A stretch of DNA of 57,832 bases from JALHST01 sp038316335 (GTDB taxonomy: Bacteria; Bacteroidota; Bacteroidia; Flavobacteriales; Flavobacteriaceae), in NCBI GenBank assembly GCA_038316335.1, contig JBBQAM010000025.1:1-57832 (forward strand). The letters are read 5' to 3'. Of the stretch, positions 40,780-50,128 are shown one piece after another. The translations under genes and the position numbers were made by a program. The first letter of the stretch is position 1. Each line of letters starts with the position of its first letter. Under the pieces are notes generated by a model, which saw only the letters and a list, made by a program, of their open reading frames with translations, did not search any database and was not told the origin of the DNA.

Positions 40780-43413
40780 ATGAACCAAATCACAGAAGAA
40801 CAAAAGCGCCTCGATGAGCACCATGCCGAAAAAAAAGACTGGCTCAAATGGGGCCCTTATTTAAGCGAGCGACAATGGGGTACCGTGCGCGAAGATTATA
40901 GCCCACACGGCACGGCATGGGAGTACTTTCCACATGACCACGCCCGAAGTCGCACGTATCGATGGGGCGAAGATGGCATCGCCGGTATCTCCGACCATTA
41001 TTGCAATATATGTTTCGGCCTTGCACTCTGGAATGGGCAAGATCCAATTCTTAAGGAACGTTTGTTCGGGCTAACCGGCAATCAAGGCAACCATGGCGAG
41101 GATGTAAAGGAACTGTATTATTATCTCGAGAATACGCCCTCACACTCCTACATGAAACATCTTTACAAATACGCGCAGGATGCATACCCATATGCCGAGC
41201 TCGTTTCCGAAAACGCCAAAAGAGGGCATGAAGATCTCGAATTTGAATTGCTCGACACTGGTATCTTCGATGAAAACGCTTATTTTGATGTATTTACCGA
41301 ATATGCCAAGGCCGATAACGAGGATATATTAATTCAAATTACGATAGTTAATCGAAATAAGAAGCCCGCTTCCCTTCATGTGCTTCCTACCTTATGGATT
41401 CGTAATTTTTGGAGTTTTCAGGACATGCCCAAAAAACCAAAGATCAAGAAAGAGTTTCGCGACGGAAAATTCTTTGCATCGGTTGAACATGTCTATGTCG
41501 GGAGCTATAATCTTTATTTCGAAGAAGCCGATCAATTACTGTTCACCGAAAATGAAACCAATGATGAAAGGGTTTTCAAAACCCCAAATGACCATCCCTA
41601 TAAGAAAGACCTTTTTCATAGCGCGGTCATCGACAACGACTTTTCAGTGGCCACCGAGAATGATGAAGGTACCAAATTTGCACCATTGTACAAGATAGAC
41701 CTGGCTGCTGGGGAATCTAAATCGATCAAATTACGATTGACCTCGAATAAAGAAGAAAGTCCGTTCAATGCTACGTTCGATAAAGTCTTCGATGCGAGAC
41801 GCCAGGAGTGTGCGGATTTTTACAAAACGCATATGAGGAAAAAGAGTTCGAAATTCAACGAGATTCAAAAACAGGCCTTTGCCGGTTTGCTTTGGACAAA
41901 GCAGTATTATAATTACGATGTTGAAAGATGGTTGTACGGCGACCCGAAGGAGCCTTTGCCTCCGGTCGAACGATTAGAGGGTCGCAATCATACCTGGAAA
42001 ACGTTGCGCAACCATGATGTTATGTTAATGCCCGATACGTGGGAGTATCCTTGGTTTGCCGCTTGGGATTCGGCATTTCATTGTACGACCTTGGCCTTGA
42101 TCGACCCCCATTTTGCCAAGGAACAGTTGTTGTTATTTACGAAAGAATGGTATATGGCCCCAAATGGCCAGGTACCTGCCTATGAATGGGCATTTAGTGA
42201 CGTAAATCCGCCTGTTCAGGCATGGGCGGCCATAAATATTTATCAAACCGAAAAAAGAAAGACGGGCAAGGGCGATACAGGTTTTTTAAAAAGAATGTTC
42301 AATAAGTTGGCGCTTAATTTTACATGGTGGGTCAATCGGTTAGACAGCCACCAAAAAAATGTTTTTCAAGGTGGGTTCCTAGGATTGGATAACATCGGGG
42401 TATTTGATCGAAGTAAGGGAATTCCTGGAAATGGTATCCTAGAACAGGTTGACGGAACGGCATGGATGGCCCTATACTGTCTGAACATGCTCGAAATAAG
42501 CCTAGAATTGGCCATGGATGATGCCTCCTACGATGATATGGCGACCAAGTATTTTGGCCACTTTGTATATATCGCCGAAGCCCTGAACAAAATAAGCATG
42601 GAATATGAAGGCACTTGGGATGAAGCGGAAGGTTTCTTCTATGACAAACTCATCTTGCCCGATGGCAGATATGCCCCCATCAAGGTACGCTCGATTGCTG
42701 GGATGCTTTCCTTAGTAGCAGTCCTTACCGTTAAAAAGACGACGCTCGATAAACTCCCTACCTTCAAAAAAAGTGTACATTGGTTTAAAAAACATCGTAT
42801 GGAAACCTTAAAATATCCCGTTGTACAGGAATTTGCAGAAGGTGACGATCTATTGTTGTCCTTAGTGCCCAGAGAAAGAATGCAGGTTTTGATGAAGGTC
42901 TTATTAGATGAAAAGGAGTTTTTAAGTCCGTTTGGTATCCGATCATTGTCAAAAGTGCATGAAACACCCTATACGATCAAAATTGATGGCACTGAATACA
43001 GTATTAATTATGAACCTGGCGAATCTACGACCGCACTTTTCGGAGGGAATTCAAACTGGCGTGGACCTGTCTGGTTTCCAATGAATTACCTATTTATTCA
43101 TGCTATCAAGGAATATCATCGCTATTGTGGGGATGATATGAAATTCGAATATCCAACAGGCTCCAAGAATGAACTGGGGCTGCATCAAATTAGTATCGAA
43201 CTTAGCAAGCGATTGATAAAAATCTTTGAAAAGGACGCCGATGGCAATCGGACTGTCAACGCGCTTCACAAAGTGAAATACCAAGACGAATATTTTAAGG
43301 ACTTAATTCTGTTCTATGAATATTTTCATGGAGACAATGGCAGAGGTGTAGGTGCAGCCCATCAAACGGGCTGGACGGCATTAGTAGCGAACTTGATCGA
43401 GGAAATACATTAA
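40780..43413 (+). CDS. GH63/MGH1-like glucosidase
   Basis: 877 residues; large (alpha/alpha)6 hydrolase. The N-terminal part (YLSERQWGTVREDYSPHGTAWEYFPHDHARSRTYRWGEDGIAGISDHY) is the beta-sandwich characteristic of this group. The central part has the catalytic-type segments TWEYPWFAAWDSAFHC and LGLDNIGVFDRSKGI, and the end has NSNWRGPVWFPMNYLF and GWTALVANLI. Members hydrolyse alpha-glucosides; some related enzymes act on glucosyl- or mannosylglycerate. Substrate here cannot be decided. The next gene starts directly at its stop codon. Confidence 0.85.
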   Translation: MNQITEEQKRLDEHHAEKKDWLKWGPYLSERQWGTVREDYSPHGTAWEYFPHDHARSRTYRWGEDGIAGISDHYCNICFGLALWNGQDPILKERLFGLTGNQGNHGEDVKELYYYLENTPSHSYMKHLYKYAQDAYPYAELVSENAKRGHEDLEFELLDTGIFDENAYFDVFTEYAKADNEDILIQITIVNRNKKPASLHVLPTLWIRNFWSFQDMPKKPKIKKEFRDGKFFASVEHVYVGSYNLYFEEADQLLFTENETNDERVFKTPNDHPYKKDLFHSAVIDNDFSVATENDEGTKFAPLYKIDLAAGESKSIKLRLTSNKEESPFNATFDKVFDARRQECADFYKTHMRKKSSKFNEIQKQAFAGLLWTKQYYNYDVERWLYGDPKEPLPPVERLEGRNHTWKTLRNHDVMLMPDTWEYPWFAAWDSAFHCTTLALIDPHFAKEQLLLFTKEWYMAPNGQVPAYEWAFSDVNPPVQAWAAINIYQTEKRKTGKGDTGFLKRMFNKLALNFTWWVNRLDSHQKNVFQGGFLGLDNIGVFDRSKGIPGNGILEQVDGTAWMALYCLNMLEISLELAMDDASYDDMATKYFGHFVYIAEALNKISMEYEGTWDEAEGFFYDKLILPDGRYAPIKVRSIAGMLSLVAVLTVKKTTLDKLPTFKKSVHWFKKHRMETLKYPVVQEFAEGDDLLLSLVPRERMQVLMKVLLDEKEFLSPFGIRSLSKVHETPYTIKIDGTEYSINYEPGESTTALFGGNSNWRGPVWFPMNYLFIHAIKEYHRYCGDDMKFEYPTGSKNELGLHQISIELSKRLIKIFEKDADGNRTVNALHKVKYQDEYFKDLILFYEYFHGDNGRGVGAAHQTGWTALVANLIEEIH

Positions 43414-45372
43414 ATGATGCACGAATTATTCGATCAGGAATGGCTGTCGACCAATGGCCTTGGTGGCTATGCTTCCAGTTCGGTAAGCGGTGCGAATACA
43501 CGTCATTACCATGGTCTTTTGATAGCAGCATTCAAGCCCCCAACCGACAGAAAGGTGTTGGTGGCCAAAGTTGAGGAAAGGGTCTTTTTAAATGGGAAGT
43601 ACGATGACCTGGCCACGAATCAATATCCAAATGTCATCTATCCGGCCGGAACGCGATTTCTTCGAAAATTCAGGGCCAATCCTGTACCTCACTGGAGCTA
43701 TGGTACCGAAACATGGAAATTGGAAAAGCGTGTTTCAATGGTTCAGGGTAGTAATACAACATTGATTGCGTATACCAACACCGGAAGTACTCCATACCTA
43801 CTTGAAGTGCATCCTTTGTATGCTTATACTGACTTTCACAGTAGCTTTAAAGAAAACGCAGCCTTTGATTTTTATACTGAATTTTATCCCGAGCATTTAA
43901 AAACATATCCAATTTATGGAAGTCCACCTGTATTTACTAGCTGGACAGGCGGCAACTTTTTGGAAGCACGTGATTGGTACCGCAACGTGCAACTGCCCAA
44001 ATCTCAGAAACGTGGCCTTGATTCCGATTGTGATTATTATAGGATCGGGTATTTGAAAAAGCAATTGAAACCAAACGAGCAAATTATACTTTGTTTTTCG
44101 GTAGCAGATGATATAGTTACAAAAGACCTTAAAAACTTGTGGGACTTAGCATCTAAAAAGGTGTTGATCGTACCTCAAAAGTCAAAATTGAATTTTTATA
44201 AAGACCTGTTAATAGCGGGAAATCAATTTTTGGTCAACAGGGAATCCACCCAAAGCGAATCGATTATCGCCGGGTACCATTGGTTTGCCGATTGGGGGCG
44301 GGACACCATGATTTCAATGCGGGGAATCACCATTGCCACGGGCCGCAAGGCCATTTCGAAATCGATACTCTCAACGTTTTTTAGCAGCATCGATAAAGGA
44401 ATGATCCCAGATCGATTTCCTGATAATGGCAATGAAATGGTAGCGTATAATAGTATGGACGCTACTTTATGGCTATTTATCGCTACGTATGAATATTACC
44501 TTAAATTCGGCGATTCCGGCTTTATCAAAAAACGGATGAAGGCGCTTAAGGACATCCTTGAACATCATATTGCCGGTACTCGATACAACATTCATGTTAC
44601 CGAAGAGGGCTTGCTGTTTGGAGGCCAAGAGGGCCAGCAACTAACTTGGATGGATGCCATGGTGAACGGAAAGGTAATTACGCCGCGTATGGGATGCCCC
44701 GTCGAAATAAACGCACTCTGGTACAATGCCTTGCGGATCTATCGATTTTTCAGCATAGCGCTTCATGGTGCGGTTGATAGAACATATGACGAGCTCATTG
44801 AAAAATTCCAAATGAATTTCCCCAAAATGTTCACTAATGAACAAAGAACACTTTATGATGTAATCAGCCCAAATGGTTCCCCGGATAATAGTTTTAGACC
44901 GAATCAACTCTTCTGCATCAGTTTACCCTTTACCGTACTCAACCCAAAACAGGAGAAATTTATATTTGAAGCAGTCAAAACCAGACTTTATACGCCCTTC
45001 GGAATGAGGACCTTGGCCGTTGACGACCCGAATTTCGTTGGAATTTATGAGGGTGATCAATGGTCGCGCGATCATGCCTACCATCAAGGTACCGTTTGGC
45101 CCTTCTTGCTCTATGATTATTATCATTCCTTTTTTAGGATATATGGAAAAAGCCAAAAGAATAAAAAAAGGGTCGTTGGCGAACTTGCCGGCTTAAAGGA
45201 TCATTTCTATAATCACAATGGCCTTCATTGCATATCTGAGATTTTTGATGGCAAAGAACCGAGTCAAGGACATGGCAAGGGATGTATTCAGCAGGCATGG
45301 TCGGTTGCTGCGCTCATCAAACTTTATACCGATTATGGGCTTTTTGAATTCGATGCAAACCAAAAGTCTTAA
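43414..45372 (+). CDS. Glycogen debranching enzyme-like protein (GH133)
   Basis: 652 residues. N-terminal GDE_N domain: EWLSTNGLGGYASSSVSGANTRHYHGLLIAAFKPP, then a C-terminal (alpha/alpha)6 domain: SIIAGYHWFADWGRDTMISMRGIT, GRKAISKSILSTFFSS, TWMDAMVNGKVITPRMGCPVEINALWYNALR, and RDHAYHQGTVWPFLLYDYY. This family (amylo-alpha-1,6-glucosidase) removes alpha-1,6 branches from glycogen. It starts immediately after the GH63-like stop, so the two glycosidases are translated from one message. The combination suggests mobilisation of a storage or osmolyte glucan. Confidence 0.9.
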   Translation: MMHELFDQEWLSTNGLGGYASSSVSGANTRHYHGLLIAAFKPPTDRKVLVAKVEERVFLNGKYDDLATNQYPNVIYPAGTRFLRKFRANPVPHWSYGTETWKLEKRVSMVQGSNTTLIAYTNTGSTPYLLEVHPLYAYTDFHSSFKENAAFDFYTEFYPEHLKTYPIYGSPPVFTSWTGGNFLEARDWYRNVQLPKSQKRGLDSDCDYYRIGYLKKQLKPNEQIILCFSVADDIVTKDLKNLWDLASKKVLIVPQKSKLNFYKDLLIAGNQFLVNRESTQSESIIAGYHWFADWGRDTMISMRGITIATGRKAISKSILSTFFSSIDKGMIPDRFPDNGNEMVAYNSMDATLWLFIATYEYYLKFGDSGFIKKRMKALKDILEHHIAGTRYNIHVTEEGLLFGGQEGQQLTWMDAMVNGKVITPRMGCPVEINALWYNALRIYRFFSIALHGAVDRTYDELIEKFQMNFPKMFTNEQRTLYDVISPNGSPDNSFRPNQLFCISLPFTVLNPKQEKFIFEAVKTRLYTPFGMRTLAVDDPNFVGIYEGDQWSRDHAYHQGTVWPFLLYDYYHSFFRIYGKSQKNKKRVVGELAGLKDHFYNHNGLHCISEIFDGKEPSQGHGKGCIQQAWSVAALIKLYTDYGLFEFDANQKS

Positions 45373-45759
45373 GATCGTGGTTGTTTATTTAGGGATTCTG
45401 TTAACGAGTCTGGCATAGATTCTATTTTCCTCGATGACCCAATTTGACCTCTACAGGTTAGGATAGTTTCGGATCCAACAGTGCCTGGTTTGGCAATCGT
45501 TTTATGCAACAGACCCTTTTCGCCATTTTGGCCGACTTCACCACCCCTTTTTTGGTTTCCAAGTTCCTATTGAAAACTAGACCCTTTTTGATGGCAAATA
45601 AAACCGGGCCATGGATGCTTTTACTATGGGATATCTCCTTTTTTGGGTATTGGCTTCGTTTTGGGGAAGGTTTTTGTAATAAAATCACGCACATAGCCCT
45701 CATGCTGCCAATTGGACAACTACCCCAAATCGATTTGATATCGGGTTAGGATATCGTTC
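45373..45759. other. Gene-free stretch before fbaB
   Basis: About 390 bp. An 81-codon frame (45504-45749, plus) and an overlapping minus frame exist. The plus frame has hydrophobic patches but no recognisable family, no promoter and no homology that I can name, so I leave both out. The stretch ends at the Fnr-type box. Confidence 0.5.
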
Positions 45760-45803
45760 CTGATAAAAATCAGTTATTTATTATCCAATTCTGATTACTT
45801 TTC
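45760..45803 (+). promoter_or_regulatory. Fnr-type box and -7 element, fbaB-glk promoter
   Basis: CTGAT-AAAA-ATCAG (45760-45773, centre 45766.5) differs from the classical Fnr consensus TTGAT-N4-ATCAA by one base on each side. TACTTTTC at 45796-45803, one mismatch to TAnnTTTG, is exactly 29.5 bp from its centre, the same spacing as the TGCTAC sites. The half-site differs from TGCTAC, so a different Crp/Fnr paralogue (not in this window) or relaxed specificity is implied. The fbaB ATG is 73 nt downstream. Confidence 0.65.
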
Positions 45804-45876
45804 CATGTATTTAATAACCCTTTAATTATTTAAATACGCTTGAATAACCACCGGGAATAAAGTCGAATTAAGAAAA

Positions 45877-46923
45877 ATGGAAATCGAAAAATTATTGAAA
45901 AAAGAGGCCACGTATTTATTGGAACATCGATGTACAACGATTCCAAAAGAGAATTTGCATTTGCCAGGACCTTCTTTTGTCGACAGGGTGCTCCTTGATT
46001 CTGATAGGAGTCCAAAGGTTATAGGCAGCTTGGCACGTATTTTCGGGCATGGCAGGCTTGCGGGTACGGGCTATTTGTCTATTCTTCCAGTGGATCAGGG
46101 GGTGGAACATTCCGCGGGGGCAAGTTTTGCTCCGAATCCCAGTTATTTTGATCCCGAGAATATTGTAAAACTGGCGATTGACGGCGGTTGTAATGCAGTC
46201 GCCTCGTCTTTAGGGGTTTTGGGGGCCATAGCCCGAAAATATGCCCATAAGATTCCATTTTTGGTTAAATTGAATCACAATGAACTCTTGACATACCCCA
46301 ATACCTTCGACCAAATATATTTTGCCCAAGTCGAACAGGCATGGAATCTAGGTGCGGCGGCGGTCGGTGCTACCATTTATTTCGGTTCCGCCCAATCAGA
46401 TAGGCAGTTACAGGAGACCAGTCTCGCCTTTAAACGGGCCCATGATCTGGGTATGGCTACCGTGTTGTGGTGTTATCTTAGGAACGACGCCTTTAAATCT
46501 GATAAGGATTATAGTGTTAGTGCCGATTTAACGGGCCAGGCCAACCATCTGGGTGCTACCATAGAAGCCGATATCATCAAGCAAAAACAGCCTACGAATA
46601 ATGGAGGGTATTTGTCCCTACAAAATTTCGGCAAGACCAGTGATTTGGTATATGACAAATTGACCACCGACCATCCTATCGACCTTACGCGCTATCAAGT
46701 GGCCAATTGTTATATGGGCCGTGCCGGCCTAATCAATTCAGGTGGAGCCTCCGGCATGGATGATTTGGCCGATATCGCCCGTACCGCGGTTATCAATAAG
46801 AGAGCCGGCGGAACAGGCTTGATTTCAGGAAGAAAAGCGTTTCAACGCCCTACTGCACAAGGGATTGAATTGCTCCATCTGATACAGGATATTTACTTGG
46901 ACAAAAAAATCACCATTGCTTAA
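45877..46923 (+). CDS. fbaB: Class I fructose-bisphosphate aldolase (DhnA/FbaB type)
   Basis: 348 residues. The family signature VDQGVEHSAGASFAPNPSYFDPENIVKLAIDGGCNAVASSLG is complete, followed by VKLNHNELLTYPN and GAAAVGATIYFGS. The lysine expected to form the Schiff base lies in ADIIKQKQPT (near residues 230-239). It is metal-independent, unlike class II aldolases. Together with the downstream glucokinase it feeds the upper glycolytic or gluconeogenic path. The gene end is 11 nt before glk. Confidence 0.93.
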   Translation: MEIEKLLKKEATYLLEHRCTTIPKENLHLPGPSFVDRVLLDSDRSPKVIGSLARIFGHGRLAGTGYLSILPVDQGVEHSAGASFAPNPSYFDPENIVKLAIDGGCNAVASSLGVLGAIARKYAHKIPFLVKLNHNELLTYPNTFDQIYFAQVEQAWNLGAAAVGATIYFGSAQSDRQLQETSLAFKRAHDLGMATVLWCYLRNDAFKSDKDYSVSADLTGQANHLGATIEADIIKQKQPTNNGGYLSLQNFGKTSDLVYDKLTTDHPIDLTRYQVANCYMGRAGLINSGGASGMDDLADIARTAVINKRAGGTGLISGRKAFQRPTAQGIELLHLIQDIYLDKKITIA

Positions 46924-46934
46924 ACCAAACACTT

Positions 46935-48005
46935 ATGGCCAATAAAGAAGATTACGAACTCCCTGCACTTCAAGAATCAATAATTCCACTGGCTTTTGGG
47001 ACCAATAAAGATCCAAAAGACACCCATGGAACAGTTCTGGCAGGTGATGTCGGGGGAACAAAAACCATCTTGGCACTTTTTGATTTCAAAAATGGCCAGC
47101 CGGTATGCCTAGCGCAAAAAAAATATAGGACCAAGGACTTTACATCGCTATTGGCAATGATCGACAATTTTCAGCAAGAAGGTGCCTTGAAGTTTCAGCA
47201 GGTCTGCTTGGGAGTGGCAGGGCCTATTGCGAACGGGAAAGTTCATGGCACCAATTTTCCATGGGATATAGATCGTGAAGAACTGGGTAAGCAATTGTAC
47301 TTGAATTCAATTTCCCTTATTAACGATATGGAAGCAAATGCCTTCGGACTCGCCAGCCTTCGGGGGAGCGACCTTGAAAATCTGACGACAGGTTCAAAAA
47401 TTCCTGGAAATGCCGCTATAATTTCACCGGGAACGGGATTGGGTGAGGCAGGTCTTTATTGGGACGGAGCTGAATATCATCCGTTTGCGACTGAAGGGGG
47501 ACATTGTGATTTTAGTCCTAGAAGCGAATCAGATCTTGAGATCTGGGAATACTTTGACAAAAAATATGGTCATGTTAGTTGGGAACGCTTGTTATCTGGC
47601 CAAGGCATTCATGATATATACCAATTATTACGAAATGTAAGCGGGGAAAAGGAGCCAAAATGGTTTGCCGATAAAATGAGGGAAGAAGATCCTGCAGCAG
47701 TAATCACACATGCCGCAATTGAAAAGCAAGATACTATTTGTAGGGAAACCCTGGAATTGTTTGTGCGATTCCTTGCAATCGAATCTTCACAGCTCGCCTT
47801 AAAATTTAAGGCCACTGGGGGTATTTATATTGGTGGGGGTATCGTACCGAAGATCTTTCATGGAATTAACAAGGAAACCTTTAATGATAATTTCACGCAA
47901 TCAGGGCGAATGAACCCACTTTTGCAAATGGTTCCCGTACATGTGGTAATGAACGAAAAAACGGCCTTACTAGGGGCGGCCTATTATGGTGCCACGCGGC
48001 TCTGA
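46935..48005 (+). CDS. glk: Glucokinase
   Basis: Phosphorylates glucose at C6. 356 residues with the Glk-family pattern: phosphate loop LAGDVGGTKTILALFD (residues about 35-50), LGVAGPIANGKVHGTNFPW, catalytic LINDMEANAFGL, ISPGTGLGEAGLY, and ATEGGHCDFSPRSESDLEIWEYF. About 35 extra N-terminal residues precede the usual start of the fold. It would consume free glucose released by the upstream glycosidases. Confidence 0.92.
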   Translation: MANKEDYELPALQESIIPLAFGTNKDPKDTHGTVLAGDVGGTKTILALFDFKNGQPVCLAQKKYRTKDFTSLLAMIDNFQQEGALKFQQVCLGVAGPIANGKVHGTNFPWDIDREELGKQLYLNSISLINDMEANAFGLASLRGSDLENLTTGSKIPGNAAIISPGTGLGEAGLYWDGAEYHPFATEGGHCDFSPRSESDLEIWEYFDKKYGHVSWERLLSGQGIHDIYQLLRNVSGEKEPKWFADKMREEDPAAVITHAAIEKQDTICRETLELFVRFLAIESSQLALKFKATGGIYIGGGIVPKIFHGINKETFNDNFTQSGRMNPLLQMVPVHVVMNEKTALLGAAYYGATRL

Positions 48006-48118
48006 AGTGCCGAAAGACCGATAAGCGGTTAATGGATCATTGTGGACCACCCGAAAAGTGTCGGGTCTTTAACACCTAGGATTCGGTTTTTCTAGCGTAC
48101 TTCGATTAATTAAAATGT

Positions 48119-49402
48119 ATGTTTCAAGACGTCATAAATAAAATTCCCGCGGATCTTATCAATTTTGTATTGGTGGTCCTCTTTTCCCTGTTAATTGGTC
48201 TCGAACAACGCAGTAAATACAAAGATGATCCTTTTGAAAGTAGGTTTGGGACGGATCGTACTTTTACCCTTATCGGAATTTTAGGGTATACGCTATACCT
48301 AATGAATCCGGCGAATTTAATTTTATTTTCAGGGGGCGGTGTGGCCCTTATAACATTTTTGGCAATCTCCTATTGGGGCAAGATTCAGCGTTTTCAAAAA
48401 TTCGGGATAACTTCGATGGTTACCGCACTTATTACCTTTTGCTTGGCCCCACTAATATATACACAACCCCACTGGCTTGTCATTTTGCTAGTGGTTACTG
48501 TCTTGTGGTTGACCGAACTAAAGGAAACCTTATTTGAAGTCACAAAAAAATTCGATAATCAGGAATTCATAACATTGGCCAAATTTTTGGTCATCGTGGG
48601 CGTAGTATTACCGCTCTTGCCCGATACGCCGATTTCGAATGATATCAACATTTCACCCTATAAGTTTTGGCTTGCCATTGTCGCCGTATCTGCTATTTCC
48701 TATTTTAGTTACCTCCTCAAAAAATTTGTTTTTCCAAAGGCTGGTATCATTCTTACGGGCATATTGGGAGGTCTTTACAGTAGTACGGCCACAACATTCA
48801 TACTTGCCCGGGAAAGCAAGATACTTCCTAGGCAATCACACGTGGCCGCAGCAATGATTTTGGCGACTACAATGATGTACCTGCGTATTTTTCTATTGGG
48901 CCTTTTCTTCAATAAGGCAATAGCGATTGAGTTGGCACCTTCTTTCGCCGTATTTGTAGTCGTGTCATGTACTATTGCCGTATTTTTTATTAGAGCTTCA
49001 AAATCCAAATCAGTGGAGCCCATAGAAGAACCGCCAATTTCGACTAATGGGAATCCGCTTGAACTTAAGACCGCCCTGATCTTTGGCGTACTTTTTATAT
49101 TTTTTGCCATAGTCACAGGGTTCGTAACCCAGCGTTATGGGGAAACAGGCATTGAGGCCTTATCTTTGATCGTTGGTGTAACCGATATCGATCCGTTCCT
49201 TATCAATTTGTTTCAAAGCAAATGGGATATTAATCAATCAGTTGTGGTTTCTGCCGTTCTCATTGCCATTACAAGTAATAATGTCCTTAAAATGGTCTAT
49301 GGGTTGGTGCTGGCAGCAAAAACAGAGCGACTCAAGTTGCTGTTAGGGTTCGGCGTGCTAATAATTATTGGGCTTTTTTTTGCCTTTGTCCTTAAGATAT
49401 AA
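48119..49402 (+). CDS. MgtC/SapB and DUF4010 membrane protein
   Basis: 427 residues, about 12 TM helices. The N-terminal third is MgtC-like (NFVLVVLFSLLIGLEQRSKYKDDPFESRFGTDRTFTLIGILGYTLYLM). The rest matches DUF4010 (GILGGLYSSTATTFILARESK; YGETGIEALSLIVGVTDIDPFLINLFQSK; AVLIAITSNNVLKMVYGLVLA). Such fusions occur widely; function is unproven, with roles in cation or osmotic stress suggested. It lies 113 nt after glk and likely has its own promoter. Confidence 0.85.
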   Translation: MFQDVINKIPADLINFVLVVLFSLLIGLEQRSKYKDDPFESRFGTDRTFTLIGILGYTLYLMNPANLILFSGGGVALITFLAISYWGKIQRFQKFGITSMVTALITFCLAPLIYTQPHWLVILLVVTVLWLTELKETLFEVTKKFDNQEFITLAKFLVIVGVVLPLLPDTPISNDINISPYKFWLAIVAVSAISYFSYLLKKFVFPKAGIILTGILGGLYSSTATTFILARESKILPRQSHVAAAMILATTMMYLRIFLLGLFFNKAIAIELAPSFAVFVVVSCTIAVFFIRASKSKSVEPIEEPPISTNGNPLELKTALIFGVLFIFFAIVTGFVTQRYGETGIEALSLIVGVTDIDPFLINLFQSKWDINQSVVVSAVLIAITSNNVLKMVYGLVLAAKTERLKLLLGFGVLIIIGLFFAFVLKI

Positions 49403-49494
49403 CTGGCGCTTTTGGCTAAATTTACCCTAATAATAAAATCTTGTGCTATAGTTCGTGATCTTGCTTTTCACGGCCTTACCCAATAAAAGAAAAA

Positions 49495-50115
49495 ATGACC
49501 GATCTGCTCTTCAACCTCGATCAATGGATGCAATATCATACGGCAGCCCACCCCATATTAGCGGTCGTTATTTTTTTTGGTATCGTATTCAGTGAATCGG
49601 CTTTTTTTCCTTTGGCGCCATTATTACCTGGGGATGGCCTCCTTTTTGGAGTCGGTGTTTTGGCGGCTACCGGAGCCTTAAATATTTGGGCCGTAATCGT
49701 GGCGCTTATTTTGGCCGGGGTAATTGGCAATTGGGTAGCCTATGGTTTAGGGTTTCGCTTCGGCCCTACCATAGTTCATCGAGTGAAATGGTTAAACGGG
49801 GAAAATTATAATAGGGCCCATGAATTTTACAGGACCTATGGTGACAAAGCCCTTTTCTATTCCCGTTTTGTCCCCGTGGTCAGGGCATTGGTGCCTTTGG
49901 TCGCAGGCATCGCCAAAATGGATTCGAGGGCCTTTGGTAAATATAATGTACTAAGCGTTGTGATATGGGTGCTATCTATTGTTTGGGCAGCCTATTTCTT
50001 GGGAGACATTCCTTGGATACGTCAAAATTTTTTATGGATAATAATGGGCCTGGCCACATTGAGTTTGGTGCCCGGCATTTTGGTCGCCATCCAAAGATTG
50101 AAAAGGAATCATTAA
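49495..50115 (+). CDS. DedA-family membrane protein
   Basis: 206 residues, five to six hydrophobic segments. Diagnostic features: FFGIVFSESAFFPLAPLLPGDGLLFGVGVLAATG near the N-terminus, GNWVAYGLGFRFGP, and FYSRFVPVVRALVPLVAGIAKMDSRAFGKYNVLSVVIWV. DedA proteins are membrane transporters or scramblases linked to lipid carrier recycling and proton-motive-force maintenance. A 13-nt gap to the MtfA-like gene. Confidence 0.9.
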   Translation: MTDLLFNLDQWMQYHTAAHPILAVVIFFGIVFSESAFFPLAPLLPGDGLLFGVGVLAATGALNIWAVIVALILAGVIGNWVAYGLGFRFGPTIVHRVKWLNGENYNRAHEFYRTYGDKALFYSRFVPVVRALVPLVAGIAKMDSRAFGKYNVLSVVIWVLSIVWAAYFLGDIPWIRQNFLWIIMGLATLSLVPGILVAIQRLKRNH

Positions 50116-50128
50116 TGGAGTCCCTACC

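Noticed and set aside
45504..45749. 81-codon frame on the plus strand between debranching enzyme and fbaB
   Set aside because: Overlaps an equally long minus frame, no family, no promoter.
48001..48076. Possible terminator after glk
   Set aside because: AAAGACC and GGTCTTT can pair, but the loop would be about 40 nt, too long for a typical intrinsic terminator.
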